From NCBI GenBank assembly GCA_033851265.1, contig JAWWOW010000004.1, forward strand, positions 310,001 to 374,000: a stretch of 64,000 nt of DNA, read 5' to 3'. Below, piece after piece: positions 16,676-26,226 of the stretch (position 1 is its first letter; every line of letters starts with the position of its first letter). A model generated the notes under the pieces. It searched no databases, was not told the origin of the DNA, and saw nothing but the letters and a program-made list of their open reading frames with translations. A program made the position numbers and the translations under genes. This stretch comes from JAWWOW01 sp033851265 (GTDB lineage Bacteria; Actinomycetota; Actinomycetes; JAWWOW01).

Positions 16676-17413
16676 ATGTCCAGCGGGCTGTTGTACGACG
16701 CCATCGGAGCCGCCTACACCGTGACCCGGCGCACTGAGCCACGCATCGCCGCGCAGATCTGGGCTGCACTCGGTGACGCCGAGACCGTACTGAACGTCGG
16801 GGCAGGCACCGGGTCCTACGAGCCCCCCGACCGGCAAGTCCTCGCGGTGGAACCATCGGCGGTCATGCGGTCGCAGCGACTGGCGGACGCAGCGCCGTGT
16901 CTAGCTGCAACCGCGGAGACGTTGCCGTTCGCGGACCAGTCGTTCGACGCCGCGATGGCTATCGCCACCGTCCATCACTGGCAGGACCCGATCGTCGGCC
17001 TGCGCGAGATGCGGCGCGTCGCTCGCCGCGTGGTGGTCTTTACCTTCGACTTCAGTGGCCTGAGCCAGTTCTGGCTGACTCGTGACTACCTCCCCGAATT
17101 GGCTGGCCTCCTAGCCGGGCATCCGTCGCTGGCCGAACAGGCCGGCGCGATCGGAGCCCGCATTGAACCGGTGATGATCCCGTGGGATTGCGTTGACGGC
17201 TTCTTCGAGGCCTACTGGCGCCGACCCGAGGCATACCTCGACGAGAATGTCCGTCGCGGAATATCGGTCTGGGCCAAACTTGGACCGGACGTCGAGCAGA
17301 GAGCCGTGCGCAGCCTCCACGATGACCTCGTCTCGGGTCGGTGGGCGGAACGCAACGGCGATCTTGTCGGTCTCGACGCAGCTGATCTTGGCCTTCGATT
17401 GCTCATCGCCTGA
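16676..17413 (+). CDS. class I SAM-dependent methyltransferase
   Basis: 245 aa from ATG 16676, 8 bp after an AAGG ribosome-binding site; the GTG at 16670 sits too close to that site. Motif I VLNVGAGTGSYEP, then VLAVEPSAVM, TAETLPFADQSFDAAMAIATVHHW and the post-motif REMRRVARRVVVFTFD identify a Methyltransf_11 fold. The substrate is unknown. It is divergent from the ligase gene with about 100 bp between. Confidence 0.87.
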   Translation: MSSGLLYDAIGAAYTVTRRTEPRIAAQIWAALGDAETVLNVGAGTGSYEPPDRQVLAVEPSAVMRSQRLADAAPCLAATAETLPFADQSFDAAMAIATVHHWQDPIVGLREMRRVARRVVVFTFDFSGLSQFWLTRDYLPELAGLLAGHPSLAEQAGAIGARIEPVMIPWDCVDGFFEAYWRRPEAYLDENVRRGISVWAKLGPDVEQRAVRSLHDDLVSGRWAERNGDLVGLDAADLGLRLLIA

Positions 17414-17516
17414 AACCTGCCCATCGCTGGCCGGACCCGTGCATCGCCGCGCCGTTCGGTGTGGCACGCTGGATTCGGCGGCGAGTGAACAGTTCGCGAG
17501 AGAGAAGGAATCAGCC

Positions 17517-17786
17517 ATGTCGGCCACTGCGATGAAGATCTCGGCGCTGCTCCTGGTGCTGCTCGGGATCCTTGCCATCGCGGCCGGCGTCGTCTATTTC
17601 GTCGAGGCGGCGCGCGACCTGCCGTCGTTCTTCCCCGGGTCGTTGCCGAGTGACTCTCCGTTCAAGTTCCACCGCAGGAGCCGCGGAGCGGTGGGCATGG
17701 GTCTCGGGGTGCTGCTCGTCGCGGCCGGTGCCTGGCTGGCGTTCCTGGCCCGCCGCGAGCGGTTGAAGGCCAGCCGCGACTACTGA
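17517..17786 (+). CDS. small two-helix membrane protein, 89 aa
   Basis: ATG 17517 with GAGAAGGAA upstream. Two membrane helices at about 8-28 and 58-77 flank a polar loop (RDLPSFFPGSLPSDSPFKFH) and end in a basic tail (RRERLKASRDY). The same frame is open upstream without a better start. No family recognised. It converges on the reductase gene; both stop codons fall in a small inverted repeat. Confidence 0.75.
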   Translation: MSATAMKISALLLVLLGILAIAAGVVYFVEAARDLPSFFPGSLPSDSPFKFHRRSRGAVGMGLGVLLVAAGAWLAFLARRERLKASRDY

Positions 17787-17799
17787 CCTAACCCGGTCA
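17784..17799. terminator. inverted repeat formed around both stop codons
   Basis: TGACC (17784-17788) and GGTCA (17795-17799) with a six-base loop. The outer triplets are the stop of the 89-aa membrane protein and the complement of the stop of the reductase. Confidence 0.35.
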
Positions 17800-18525
17800 C
17801 GCAGCGCGAAGGGTCCTATACAACAGGAACAGGGACTGCTCCTCCTCCAGCACGTGCACCAGCTGCGCATTCGTCGGCGGATCCATCGCAGGGCCGTCGG
17901 TGATGCGTTTGGCGTGGCCGCCCGAGATGACGGGCGCGATCGTGAGGGCGAGCTCGTCGAGCCGGTGCGCCGCGACGAGCTCACCGAGCAGCGCCGGGCC
18001 GCCTTCCGAAAGCACTCGCGTCCAACCGCGGTCAGCCAGCCGGTGGATGGCCGCGGCGAGGTCGACGCGGCCAACCCCCACCGTTAGCACCTCGGCCACC
18101 TCGCCGAGGGCGGCCCGCCGCACCGGGTCGGCATCTTCCATAGTGATCACGATGGGACGGACAACAGCTTCAGCGAAGAACCGCGCTGCCGGGTCGAGAT
18201 CGAGGGAGGCAGTGACAACAGCGATCGGCGGGATCGGGTCAAGCCCCCGGGCTTTCCTGCGTTCCTGCACGTCCGGTTGCGGTTTCGCCGGGCCGTAGTT
18301 CTCCAGACGCACGGTGCTCGCGCCAACGAGGATCACATCGGCGAGGGTCCGTAACGCGAGGAAGAGTGCCTTGTCTGCGGCACTCGACAATCCACCGGAT
18401 CGTCCTTCGAGCGTGGCTGCGCCGTCGGCGCTGGACACCATGTTGGCGCGAACGACGCCGGGATTGTGCGCATAGGCAATCTCGATGTCGACCTCATCGG
18501 CCGGGTGGGGATACAGACCGCGCAT
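17797..18525 (-). CDS. pyrimidine reductase family protein (RibD C-terminal/DHFR-like)
   Basis: 242 aa from ATG 18525, 13 bp after the treZ stop; a longer reading frame running back into treZ is not the gene. The RibD_C fold shows VRANMVSSADGAATLEGRSGGLS (NADPH/substrate region), ADVILVGASTVRLENYG, and the C-terminal LSEGGPALLGELVAA motif. It would reduce a ribosylated pyrimidine or a related compound; whether it acts in riboflavin synthesis cannot be told. Its place at the end of the trehalose operon is probably incidental. Confidence 0.87.
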   Translation of the reverse strand: MRGLYPHPADEVDIEIAYAHNPGVVRANMVSSADGAATLEGRSGGLSSAADKALFLALRTLADVILVGASTVRLENYGPAKPQPDVQERRKARGLDPIPPIAVVTASLDLDPAARFFAEAVVRPIVITMEDADPVRRAALGEVAEVLTVGVGRVDLAAAIHRLADRGWTRVLSEGGPALLGELVAAHRLDELALTIAPVISGGHAKRITDGPAMDPPTNAQLVHVLEEEQSLFLLYRTLRAA

Positions 18526-18538
18526 TCGCCAAAGGCTG

Positions 18539-20278
18539 TCAGACGAGGCTGAAGACAGCCACTGACTCACCGTCGATCTCACCGTCGGCACCGCTGAAGA
18601 CGAAGCCCGGCGCAGACGCGAGCAGGACACCCGTGGCCGGGGCGGGCAGCGGCAACGCCTGGCGTTCTTGCGCGAGGTTGCACGCGATGGCGAGCCGGCC
18701 GCGTCGTACGACGATCCAACGGGCGTCCTCGTCGCAGGCAACCGACACCGAGCCGAATGCATCGTTGGTGAGATCGGGCTGTTCGCGTCGCAACTCGAGG
18801 AGAGCGCGATGCCAGGCGAGCACGGTTGCGTGCGAGTTCTTCTCCAGCTCTGCCCAGTCCAACTGAGAACGTTCGAAGGTCCGCAGGTCCTGCGGGTCGG
18901 GGACGTCGTCCGGATCCCAGCCGAAGGACGCAAACTCTGACGGTCGGCCTTCCCGAACAGCCTCGGCGACGTCCGGGTCCTCATGGTCGGTGAAGTACAG
19001 CCAGGGCGACGACGCGGCCCACTCCTCACCCATGAACAACAGTGGTGTGAAGGGGGCGGTCAGGACCAGGGCCGCTCCGATCTGGAGCAGTCCCGTGGTC
19101 ATGAGTGCGGAGGAACGCTCGCCCTGCGCGCGGTTGCCGACCTGATCGTGGTTCTGCAAGTAGCCGAGCAGACGGTCGCCTCCAACCTGCGGCGGCAGTG
19201 GTGCACCGTGTCGCCGGCCGTGGAAGGTGGACCGCTGGCCTCGGAACACGAAACCGTGCTCCAACGCCGTTGCGACATCAGCGAGCGAGCCAAAGTCGAC
19301 GTAGTAACCCGACGTCTCACCGGTGAGCGCCGCATGAAGTGCGTGGTGGAAGTCATCGCTCCATTGGGCGGTCATCCCGTGTCCGCCGGCGTCGCGAGAC
19401 AGGATCGTCGTGGGATCGTTGAGGTCTGACTCCGCGATGAGGAACAACGTGCGCCCGAGATGTGCAGACAGGCGATTCACGCTGTCGTGCAACTCCGCAA
19501 GGAAATGCGTGGCCGAGTCGTCGACGAACTCATGGACGGCGTCGAGGCGAAGGCCGTCAACGTGGTAGTCACGTAGCCACTGGGCGGCGTTGTCGAGGAA
19601 GAAGGCCCGCACTTCGTCCGAGCCTTCGGCATCGAGGTTGACGGCCGGTCCCCATGGCGTCGTGTGTCTCTCCGTGAAGTAGGGACCGAACTCAGGCAGG
19701 TAGTTCGCGTGGGGGCCGAGGTGGTTGTAGACGACGTCGAGGATGACCCCAAGGCCACGCGTGTGACACGCATCGACGAGCCGCTTCAAACCGGCTGGAC
19801 CGCCATAAGGATCGTGTACGGCGAACAGCGCCACCCCGTCATACCCCCAGCCGTGTCGCCCGGGAAAGGCGTTGACGGGCATCAGCTCGATGAAGTCGAC
19901 GCCGAGGTTCACCAGGTGGTCGAGACGATCGACAACGCCGTCGAATGTCCCGTCGGGGCTGAACGTCCCGACGTGCAACTCATAGACGACCGATCCGGCG
20001 AGTGGACGGCCGCGCCAGCCCTCGTCGGACCACGTGAACGCGTTGTGGTCGACCACTCGGCTTGGACCGTTCACCCCGTGGGGCTGCCACGCAGATCGCG
20101 GGTCGGGGCGAGGGGCGCCGCCATCGACGACGAAGGCATAGTCGTTGTCCGGCCTGGCAGCAGGCACGGCGGTAGACCACCAACCCGTTTCCTGGCGCAC
20201 AAGCGGATGGCGTTGGCCGACGGTCTCGACCTCGACCGTCGATGCCGTCGGTGCCCAAACGCGGAAGGACACCGTCAC
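18539..20278 (-). CDS. treZ: malto-oligosyltrehalose trehalohydrolase
   Basis: 579 aa from GTG 20278, overlapping the stop of the upstream membrane-protein gene by GTGA; a start 22 codons earlier would sit inside that gene. GH13 hydrolase that frees trehalose from maltooligosyl trehalose. N-terminal beta domain (FRVWAPTASTVEVE), then the barrel: nucleophile D246 in HVDGLRLDAVHEF, acid/base Glu in FLIAESDLND and Asp in LQNHDQVGNRA. The FTPLLFMGEEWAAS segment is typical of TreZ. Forms the classic trehalose-from-glycogen set with treX and treY upstream. Confidence 0.96.
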   Translation of the reverse strand: MTVSFRVWAPTASTVEVETVGQRHPLVRQETGWWSTAVPAARPDNDYAFVVDGGAPRPDPRSAWQPHGVNGPSRVVDHNAFTWSDEGWRGRPLAGSVVYELHVGTFSPDGTFDGVVDRLDHLVNLGVDFIELMPVNAFPGRHGWGYDGVALFAVHDPYGGPAGLKRLVDACHTRGLGVILDVVYNHLGPHANYLPEFGPYFTERHTTPWGPAVNLDAEGSDEVRAFFLDNAAQWLRDYHVDGLRLDAVHEFVDDSATHFLAELHDSVNRLSAHLGRTLFLIAESDLNDPTTILSRDAGGHGMTAQWSDDFHHALHAALTGETSGYYVDFGSLADVATALEHGFVFRGQRSTFHGRRHGAPLPPQVGGDRLLGYLQNHDQVGNRAQGERSSALMTTGLLQIGAALVLTAPFTPLLFMGEEWAASSPWLYFTDHEDPDVAEAVREGRPSEFASFGWDPDDVPDPQDLRTFERSQLDWAELEKNSHATVLAWHRALLELRREQPDLTNDAFGSVSVACDEDARWIVVRRGRLAIACNLAQERQALPLPAPATGVLLASAPGFVFSGADGEIDGESVAVFSLV

Positions 20279-20544
20279 CGGGGCGGCTGCCGATGAGTGC
20301 TGCGGAAGATAGCGACGAACAGGCCGACGAGTGCCGCGGCGCACACGATCTGAATGAGGAAGGTCAGGAAGTTGCCGACCTCGGCGACGTCATGACCGAG
20401 GTACCAGCCGAGCACACCACCGGCGACGCCGAGCAAGATCGTCATGACGCAGCCGATCGGCTGGCGGCCGGGCATGATCAGGCGCCCGAGCCCGCCAATG
20501 ATGAGACCGCCGAAGACGACCCCGATGATGCCGGATAGTTCCAT
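20275..20544 (-). CDS. GlsB/YeaQ/YmgE-family small membrane protein
   Basis: 89 aa from ATG 20544. Three hydrophobic helices with the family pattern GLIIGGLGRLIMPGRQPIGCVMTILLGVAGG (split here: glycine-rich helix, MPGRQP turn, second helix), i.e. the transglycosylase-associated protein family linked to stress response. It lies 10 bp after treY and overlaps treZ, so it is translated within the trehalose operon. A role in osmotic or envelope stress would fit the context but is inference. Confidence 0.9.
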   Translation of the reverse strand: MELSGIIGVVFGGLIIGGLGRLIMPGRQPIGCVMTILLGVAGGVLGWYLGHDVAEVGNFLTFLIQIVCAAALVGLFVAIFRSTHRQPPR

Positions 20545-20554
20545 GGCTCCAACC

Positions 20555-22897
20555 CTACGAATGTGTCGGAACGGTCCTGCCCAGGAGTGCGACAGGTAAC
20601 TCATCGAGTAGCTCGTCGATGGGCTCGACTCCGTCACCGCGGAGCGATCGACCGCTCAGCAGATCGGTCCATGGGCCAGCGGCGAGCGGGATGGCGGTGT
20701 CGCGCCAGCCACCGTCGCGACGCAGCCGTTCCGACAACCGCGTGGCGATGGTGACGGCGCCGTCGCCACGCTGGAATGCGATGACGTGGTCGGCCGCAGG
20801 GCCGACCGCTCGCACGGGACGGTAGGACGCTAACGCCGAGAAGCAGTCTGCGTAATCGCGTCGGGCTCGTAGTGCGGTCGCGACGACATGGAGCTTCTCA
20901 TCGTCGCCAGCGTCGAGATGCTTCCGGCGGGCGTCGAAGTCGACGGGCCGACGGTTGTCCGGGTCTACGAGCGAGAGGTCGACCATCTCGGTGCCCTGGT
21001 AGATGTCGGGTACGCCGGGCATCGTCAGCTGCACGATTTTCTGCGTGAGGCGGTTGACGCGAGCGGCCGGTTCGACGCGTTGCACGAATGCGGTGATGGC
21101 ACCGGTGATCGACTGGTCTGCCAGGACCTGCTCGACGAAGTTGCTGACCGCGGTGTCGTAGGCAGGGTTGTGGTCGAGCCATGACGTGTACTGCTTGGCC
21201 TCCCGCGTCGCCTTTTCGGCGTACTGCAGTGCTCGGTCCCGAGACAGCGGCCAGGCACCCACGAGTGTCTGCCAAAGGAAGTACTCGGCGTTTCGATCGG
21301 GGCCGACCGGGGAGCGATAAGTGGCCGCCGCGTCTGACCAGGCACTGACTGCCGCAGCCCACTCGTCGGGGATCTCGCTGATGACGGCGAGCCGCGCGCG
21401 GATGTCCTCGGATCGTTTGGTGTCGTGGGTGGACAGCGCCGTCATCGTCGAGGGCCAGTGCGTTGCGAGATGCGTTGCGAACGCATGGAACTCCTCGAGT
21501 GTTCGGCCGAAATGGCCGGGATCACCGCCGACCTCGTTGAGGGCGACCAGCCGGGCGTATCGGTAGCAGGCGGTGTCCTCGACACCCTTCGCCATGACCG
21601 GCCCGGTGGTCTGTTGGAAGCGGATGACCAGCTCGGGCGGTCCCGCGAGCAGTAGGTCGCGGACGCGTTCGATCAGGTCGGGTCGGTCGCTGCGTCGGGC
21701 CGCGATCGCCGCTGCCTCGGAGAGGATGGCCCGCGACTTTTCGGGAACGGCGTGTCCGGGACGGACGTACGCGCGGTAGACCGGAACCGGCACGAGCAGT
21801 TCAACGAAGGCTTCCTCCAGCGCCTCGATCGGTTCACCGGTCGAGGCGGCGGCGAGTCGAGCGAGGCGTCCGAGCTCCGGGCGCAGTAGGCGTGACACGA
21901 CGTCGCGTTTGGAACGCTCGACGACGCGGTTCCAGTCCGGCTCTTGTCCGGTGCGGTCGGCGTACAACCGGGTCAGTGGCTGCGCTGCGGACGTGTCGAT
22001 GAGCAAGCCGAGGATGACGTTCAGTGCGTCGTAACCCGTCGTACCTGCACATCGCCAGTCGTCGGGCAACGACTCGTCGCGCTCGAGGATCTTTTCGACG
22101 ACGACCCATGTGTTGTCGGTGGCGGTGGAGAGCTCGTCGAGGTAGCCGGTCGGGTCGGCGAGGCCGTCGGGGTGATCGACGCGGAGGCCGGTGATGACGT
22201 CGGCGCGGACGTAGCGGAGGAGCAGGTGGTGCGTCGCTCCCAGGACCGACGCGTCCTCGACGCGCACACCAGCAAGCGAGTTCACGTCGAAGAAGCGTCG
22301 ATAGTTGAGGCGCTCGTTGCCCTCGCGCCAGTGTGCTAGCCGATAGTGCTGTGCCGCGAGCAGTTCGGGCAGGCGCTTGTCGGTGGTGCCTTCGGCGAGG
22401 GGCCAGACGTGGTCGCGTAAGCGGAGGGTGTCGCCGTCGACGACGAGCTCACCGCGGTCAGCGAGTACCTGCGGGTCGTCGTCCAATACCGGGATGACGA
22501 TCTTTCCGTGGAGGCCCGGTGCGTCCCAGTCGACGTCGAACCACGTGGCGAACGCCGAGTTGCGTCCGCGCCGCAGCAGGTCGAACCACGCAACGTTGCG
22601 GTCCTCAGGAGCGCCCACATGCATGTGGTTCGGGACGACATCGATGACGATGCCGAGGTGGTGCTCGCGGCAGGCGGCGACCAGTAGCGCGAAACCTTCG
22701 GCACCGCCGAGCTCGATGTTGAGTTGCTGATGGTCGACGACGTCGTAGCCGTGCTGCGAGCCAGGCGCTGCTTGCAGGACGGGTGAGCAGTAGACATGGC
22801 TGACGCCGAGCGCGGCGAGATAGGGCACGACCGATGCCGCGTCCGCAAAGGTGAAGGTCGGTGTCAGCTGCAGCCGGTACGTCGCCGTCGGCGTCAT
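20555..22897 (-). CDS. treY: malto-oligosyltrehalose synthase
   Basis: 780 aa. GH13 transglucosylase turning the reducing-end alpha-1,4 bond of maltodextrin into the alpha,alpha-1,1 bond of trehalose. Opens with TATYRLQLTPTFTFADAA as usual; substrate loop SPVLQAAPGSQHGYDVVDH; nucleophile D241 in GLRVDHPDGLADP; the Glu acid/base region is VVVEKILERDESLP; late Asp in TALSTHDTKRSED. Starts on the treX stop (ATGA). Length is normal for TreY. Confidence 0.96.
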   Translation of the reverse strand: MTPTATYRLQLTPTFTFADAASVVPYLAALGVSHVYCSPVLQAAPGSQHGYDVVDHQQLNIELGGAEGFALLVAACREHHLGIVIDVVPNHMHVGAPEDRNVAWFDLLRRGRNSAFATWFDVDWDAPGLHGKIVIPVLDDDPQVLADRGELVVDGDTLRLRDHVWPLAEGTTDKRLPELLAAQHYRLAHWREGNERLNYRRFFDVNSLAGVRVEDASVLGATHHLLLRYVRADVITGLRVDHPDGLADPTGYLDELSTATDNTWVVVEKILERDESLPDDWRCAGTTGYDALNVILGLLIDTSAAQPLTRLYADRTGQEPDWNRVVERSKRDVVSRLLRPELGRLARLAAASTGEPIEALEEAFVELLVPVPVYRAYVRPGHAVPEKSRAILSEAAAIAARRSDRPDLIERVRDLLLAGPPELVIRFQQTTGPVMAKGVEDTACYRYARLVALNEVGGDPGHFGRTLEEFHAFATHLATHWPSTMTALSTHDTKRSEDIRARLAVISEIPDEWAAAVSAWSDAAATYRSPVGPDRNAEYFLWQTLVGAWPLSRDRALQYAEKATREAKQYTSWLDHNPAYDTAVSNFVEQVLADQSITGAITAFVQRVEPAARVNRLTQKIVQLTMPGVPDIYQGTEMVDLSLVDPDNRRPVDFDARRKHLDAGDDEKLHVVATALRARRDYADCFSALASYRPVRAVGPAADHVIAFQRGDGAVTIATRLSERLRRDGGWRDTAIPLAAGPWTDLLSGRSLRGDGVEPIDELLDELPVALLGRTVPTHS

Positions 22898-25002
22898 AGA
22901 ACGCGCTGGAAAACGAGCATGGACCGAGACTCGACGTTGACCTCGGTGCTCGCTTTGGCGTGCAGGTAATCAGGTGCGAGAGGGCTCGCGCTGTCGAGGA
23001 CGACCTCCCACCGCTCGCCGAACTCTGACGGTGGGAGCGTGAAGGTCAGGTCCTCATGGTGGGCGTTCAAGAGCATCAGGAACGAGTCGTCAGTGATCCG
23101 CTCACCGCGACTGTCGGGGGTCGGGATGCCTTGCCCGTTCAGGAACACCATCACCGAGCGCGCATAGCCCTTCTCCCAGTCCTCGTCGGACATCTCCTCG
23201 CCTCCCGGGGTGAACCACACGATGTCCGCGACGCCACCGGACCCGCGCAGGGGGCGCCCTTGAAAGAACCGCCGACGCTTGAAGACCGGGTGCGCCTCGC
23301 GCAATGCGGAGACCTTCTCGGTGAAGTCGGCCAGCGCCCAGTCCTCGCGCATGTCCGCCCAGTCGACCCAAGCCAGCGGGTTGTCCTGGCAGTAGACGTT
23401 GTTGTTGCCCTGTTGGCTTCTGCCCATCTCGTCACCGTGCAGCAGCATCGGCACGCCTTGCGAGAGGAACAGTGTGGCGATGAAGTTGCGCTTCTGCTTC
23501 TCGCGCAACGCGATGACGTCGAGATCGTCGGTCGGTCCTTCGACGCCGCTGTTCCAGGAGCGGTTGTGGCTCTCGCCGTCGTTGTTGTCCTCGCCGTTGG
23601 CTTCGTTGTGCTTGTCGTTGTACGAGACAAGGTCGTGCAAGGTAAAGCCGTCGTGCGCGGTGACGAAGTTGACCGACGCATACGGGCGACGCCCGCTCGA
23701 CTCGTAGAGGTCACTGGAGCCGGTGAGCCGCGAAGCAAACTCCGCGAGTGTCCCGCCCTCGCCGCGCCAGAAGTCGCGCACCGTGTCTCGGTACTTGCCG
23801 TTCCACTCGGTCCACAACGGTGGGAAGTTGCCAACCTGGTAACCGCCTTCGCCGACGTCCCACGGCTCGGCGATGAGCTTTACCTGCGACACGACCGGAT
23901 CCTGTTGCACGAGATCGAAGAAGGCAGACAGCCGATCCACGTCGTAGAACTCTCGGGCGAGTGCCGAGGCGAGGTCGAAGCGGAAGCCGTCAACGTGCAT
24001 CTCGAGGACCCAGTAGCGCAGTGAGTCCATGATGAGTTGCAGTACGTGCGGATGCCGCACGTTGAACGAGTTACCAGTGCCTGTGTAGTCCATGTAGTAC
24101 TGCGGCTCGTCGTCGACCAGCTTGTAGTAAGCCGCGTTGTCGATCCCACGGAATGACAGCGTCGGGCCCATGTGGTTGCCCTCGGCCGTGTGGTTGTACA
24201 CAACGTCGAGAATCACTTCGATGCCGGCCTCGTGCAGGGCTTTGACCATGCCCTGGAACTCCTGCACCTGTTGCCCACGCTGGCCATAAGCCGCGTACGT
24301 ATTGTGCGGAGCGAGGAACCCGATGGTGTTGTAGCCCCAGTAGTTGGACAGTCCGCGTTGGACAAGGTGGTGGTCGTCGACGAACTGGTGCACCGGCATC
24401 AGCTCGATCGCCGTCACACCGAGTTTCTTCAGGTGTTCGATCATGACCGGGTGTCCGATCCCGGCGTACGTCCCGCGGATCTCCTCGGGCAGCCCGGGAT
24501 GCTGGATCGTCAGTCCCTTGACGTGCGCCTCATAAATGACGGTCTCGTGATAGGGCGTGCGAGGCGGGCGGTCGTTCTGCCAGTCGAAGAACGGGTTGAT
24601 GACGACAGAGGTCATCGCGTGCGGCCCACTGTCCTTGCCGTTGCGCTTGGTGGGGTCCTTGAACCGGTAGGAGAACAGCGACTCATCCCACTCGATGTTT
24701 CCGTCGAAGGCCTTCGCGTACGGGTCGAGCAACAGTTTTGCCGGATCGCAGCGATGGCCCGCTTCGGGTTCGTAGGGACCGTGGACGCGATAGCCGTAAC
24801 GCTGCCCGGGCACCACATTGGGGAGGTAGCCGTGCCACACGAACGCGTCGACCTCGGTCAACTCGACGCGCTCCTCCTGGCCGTCGTCGTCGAGGAGGCA
24901 GAGTTCGACTCGCTCGGCAACTTCGGAGAACAGGGCGAAGTTGGTTCCCGAACCGTCGAACGTCGCCCCGAGTGGGTACGGGTGTCCGGGCCAGACGCGC
25001 AT
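22894..25002 (-). CDS. glgX: glycogen debranching enzyme (TreX/GlgX type)
   Basis: 702 aa, ATG start. Isoamylase-type GH13 that removes alpha-1,6 branches to supply linear maltodextrin to TreY. CBM48-like N-terminus (MRVWPGHPYPLGATFDGSGT), then the barrel with D343 in DGFRFDLASAL, catalytic Glu in LIAEPWDVGEGGYQ and Asp in VTAHDGFTLHDLVSYN. First gene of the four-gene minus-strand trehalose operon. Often named treX in this arrangement. Confidence 0.95.
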   Translation of the reverse strand: MRVWPGHPYPLGATFDGSGTNFALFSEVAERVELCLLDDDGQEERVELTEVDAFVWHGYLPNVVPGQRYGYRVHGPYEPEAGHRCDPAKLLLDPYAKAFDGNIEWDESLFSYRFKDPTKRNGKDSGPHAMTSVVINPFFDWQNDRPPRTPYHETVIYEAHVKGLTIQHPGLPEEIRGTYAGIGHPVMIEHLKKLGVTAIELMPVHQFVDDHHLVQRGLSNYWGYNTIGFLAPHNTYAAYGQRGQQVQEFQGMVKALHEAGIEVILDVVYNHTAEGNHMGPTLSFRGIDNAAYYKLVDDEPQYYMDYTGTGNSFNVRHPHVLQLIMDSLRYWVLEMHVDGFRFDLASALAREFYDVDRLSAFFDLVQQDPVVSQVKLIAEPWDVGEGGYQVGNFPPLWTEWNGKYRDTVRDFWRGEGGTLAEFASRLTGSSDLYESSGRRPYASVNFVTAHDGFTLHDLVSYNDKHNEANGEDNNDGESHNRSWNSGVEGPTDDLDVIALREKQKRNFIATLFLSQGVPMLLHGDEMGRSQQGNNNVYCQDNPLAWVDWADMREDWALADFTEKVSALREAHPVFKRRRFFQGRPLRGSGGVADIVWFTPGGEEMSDEDWEKGYARSVMVFLNGQGIPTPDSRGERITDDSFLMLLNAHHEDLTFTLPPSEFGERWEVVLDSASPLAPDYLHAKASTEVNVESRSMLVFQRVL

Positions 25003-25040
25003 CCCTTTGAGGCTACCTACCGCCGGCGTGGCGGCTGCGC

Positions 25041-26147
25041 TCAGCCAAGCCGGAAGCGCAAGATCGCGCCGGTGCCCTCGCGTGGTGAGCGTGGATCGTT
25101 GCTTGGCACGACCCGAACCGTAGCGTCCGTACCGATCGCTGTTCGCACGACGACGTCGACGGCCGCCGCCTGCTGAGGTGCACCGAAACCGAGGTCAGCC
25201 TCGTCGCGGGTGACACCGATCACAGCCGGATCCGGCCCGAACCACAGTGGTCTGTCGCCATCGAGCGCGTCACTCAGAATCAATGTCTCCACCTGCGCCA
25301 AGCGGAGTGCGGCGACGGTGTCGACGAGACCATTGGTCGCCCGGTCGGCCTGACCTACTTCTTCGGCGAACTTGTCGAGTAGAGCGTTTGTGTCTGCGCG
25401 CCATGTGTCGGCGAGCACCGCCATCACCCGATCGGCGACATGTTCGGTGCCGCCATCAGTGGCCCGGCTGCCCTCGATCAATTGCAGTCGCGGTAGCAGA
25501 CCGGCAGGCAGATACTTCTCGAAGAGTTGTACGGCGCGCACGTCGCCGCCGACGATGATGACGCGAGGGTTGATGTCGAGAGCAAGCTTCTCGACAACGT
25601 CGACGACGTCCTTGGCGTTGTGCGCCCAGTTTTCCTCGGCGTGTGCCTGATAGTGACGCATGCTCCAACCGCCGGCGTGCACCTTGCGGATGTGGTAGTC
25701 GGCGCCGTCGACGCTGCCGACCTCGGTAGGTTCCGGGCCGGTTTGGTAGGCCAGGATGTCCGCCCCGATGCGGTCGGTCAGAACCACGATGTGCGGAATT
25801 CGTGGGCCCACCATCTCGATCAAGGGGAGGAGGTGCGGCAAGGGGGAGTAGCGCACGATGTCGGCAGCCGACTCGGGCAACGGTTCAGGGAGTGCTTCGC
25901 TCAGGTGCACGAGCCCGTGCGACGCGACCATCACGTGGGTGCCGCCGGCACTGTGGTCTCCACGCGCGGCGACGAGGGCGTCGCGGGTCGTTTCGTCGAC
26001 GCCGAACCCGGCCAACTCGCTGAGGACGTCCTTCCACTGGGTCTCGTACCGCTGGGCCGCATCCTCCACATCGCGCCGCACGCTGAGGTACAGCGTCACG
26101 AACGGTCCGTCCGCGGTGTAGATCTTGCCGAGGTCGCGTGGGTTCAT
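25041..26147 (-). CDS. Rv2629-like protein (baeRF/eRF1-like fold)
   Basis: 368 aa. Resembles mycobacterial Rv2629 and the bacterial eRF1-related families: MNPRDLGKIYTADGPFVTLY at the start, a central VVLTDRIGADILAYQ strand, then GWSMRHYQAHAEENWAHNAKDVVDVV and RVIIVGGDVRAVQLF, and a C-terminal L7Ae-like part containing VETLILSDALD. A link to ribosome rescue or hibernation is proposed for relatives; here it is inference. It ends 38 bp upstream of the debranching enzyme gene and could read into it. Confidence 0.75.
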   Translation of the reverse strand: MNPRDLGKIYTADGPFVTLYLSVRRDVEDAAQRYETQWKDVLSELAGFGVDETTRDALVAARGDHSAGGTHVMVASHGLVHLSEALPEPLPESAADIVRYSPLPHLLPLIEMVGPRIPHIVVLTDRIGADILAYQTGPEPTEVGSVDGADYHIRKVHAGGWSMRHYQAHAEENWAHNAKDVVDVVEKLALDINPRVIIVGGDVRAVQLFEKYLPAGLLPRLQLIEGSRATDGGTEHVADRVMAVLADTWRADTNALLDKFAEEVGQADRATNGLVDTVAALRLAQVETLILSDALDGDRPLWFGPDPAVIGVTRDEADLGFGAPQQAAAVDVVVRTAIGTDATVRVVPSNDPRSPREGTGAILRFRLG

Positions 26148-26226
26148 GTGGCCATGCCTACCCCATGCGCTCGGCGCGGCAACCGAGCAGATTGGTAGTC
26201 CTTAGCGAAATTGGCCGGGTCGTCGG

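Noticed and set aside
18526..19029. N-terminal extension of the pyrimidine reductase to 410 aa
   Set aside because: The added part is treZ read in another frame; the conserved fold starts at 18525.
23056..25176. Plus-strand frames of over 300 codons inside the debranching enzyme gene
   Set aside because: Mirror of GlgX codons; the minus-strand enzyme has all catalytic motifs.
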